Origin: Leptobrachium leishanense
Taxonomy: Eukaryota > Chordata > Amphibia > Anura > Megophryidae
DNA: 64,000 bases
Direction: 5' to 3'
Assembly: GCA_009667805.1 (NCBI GenBank)
Contig: CM019065.1
Location: 18,674,952-18,738,951 of the forward strand
The notes below the pieces were generated by a model. The model was not told the origin of the DNA. It worked only from the letters and a program-made list of their open reading frames with translations, and ran no database searches. Shown here piece after piece: positions 63,651 through 64,000 of the stretch (position 1 is its first letter; every line of letters begins with the position of its first letter). The position numbers and the translations under genes were made by a program.

Positions 63651-64000
63651 AAATAGTTTTTCCACTTTTTATCTTTGAAACCTTTTTATGGGTTACTTTT
63701 TAAATAAATCAACCAATCAGAAATGGCGAATCTGCTGCTGTGTTTGTATTAGGAAATATGCAACTTTAACCAAAATTGAAAGAAAAGCCGAGGCCAGGCA
63801 TTCCTTATATCCGTCAGCGTCTCAAGGCCTTGATGTTCAGGCAGACCTTGGACGTGAATGTTGCAGCTGCAGCCTCGGTTACCCAAGTCCTCTTCATGTC
63901 ATCGGAGGTCCAGGAGAAAGGTTCCATGACGGGTGGTGTCCCTTGCGTAGTTTTGTTGCGGTCCTGACTTCGTTGGGCACACACGGTCCTTCCGACCCTG
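63651..64000. other. Window end, no gene recognised
   Basis: The last 230 bases are GC-richer and carry an open frame on the plus strand without domain features. A feature continuing past the window cannot be judged. Confidence 0.35.

Overview
This window looks like a vertebrate nuclear genome, most likely an amphibian and probably a frog. The reasons are a six-exon vomeronasal type-2 receptor (V2R) gene with normal introns, a CR1-type LINE with the 3' tail common in amphibians, Tx1/L1-like, L2-like, Ty3/gypsy, Tc1, hAT, piggyBac-like and PIF/Harbinger-like elements, and a very heavy load of minisatellites. No bacterial or organellar features are seen. The species call is inference.

Layout. 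1-16.3 kb: degraded DNA transposons, three adjacent minisatellites (62-bp, 29-31-bp and 27-bp units, 2.1-7.4 kb), a Tc1 transposon broken by a copied piece of its own flank, LINE remnants, and more minisatellites. 16.3-25 kb: a nearly complete Ty3/gypsy element (LTR, gag, protease-RT, RNase H-integrase, polypurine tract, truncated LTR) inserted at the tip of a hairpin and itself split by a LINE. 25-30.8 kb: SINE and foldback fragments, a truncated LTR, and a 1.85-kb ATT-rich array between inverted flanks. 30.9-38.6 kb: the V2R gene on the minus strand. Its six exons splice into one open frame of about 906 codons. Its introns hold a foldback element with a telomere-like core, a tRNA-derived SINE and a CR1 LINE. 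38.6-44.8 kb: a 2.3-kb inverted-repeat element with a 38-bp minisatellite core, a 39-bp minisatellite and a solo LTR. 45-52.4 kb: TA-flanked MITEs and a 2.5-kb array of a 55-bp repeat with many orientation switches. 52.4-59.7 kb: an unassigned GC-rich block and an L1-like LINE (minus strand, two ORFs) split by a hAT-type element that carries a 21-bp minisatellite. 59.7-64 kb: a MITE with a Harbinger-like element and a hairpin-packed TTAA element nested in it, then another full MITE and unassigned sequence.

The only host gene I can support is the V2R, a predicted chemosensory class C GPCR. All other coding capacity belongs to transposable elements, mostly broken. By my count about 15 kb (roughly a quarter) is tandem repeat, and several arrays lie inside or against mobile elements. 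Long open frames in the arrays at 4.1-5.5 kb and 55.5-57.3 kb are by-products of the repeats, not genes.
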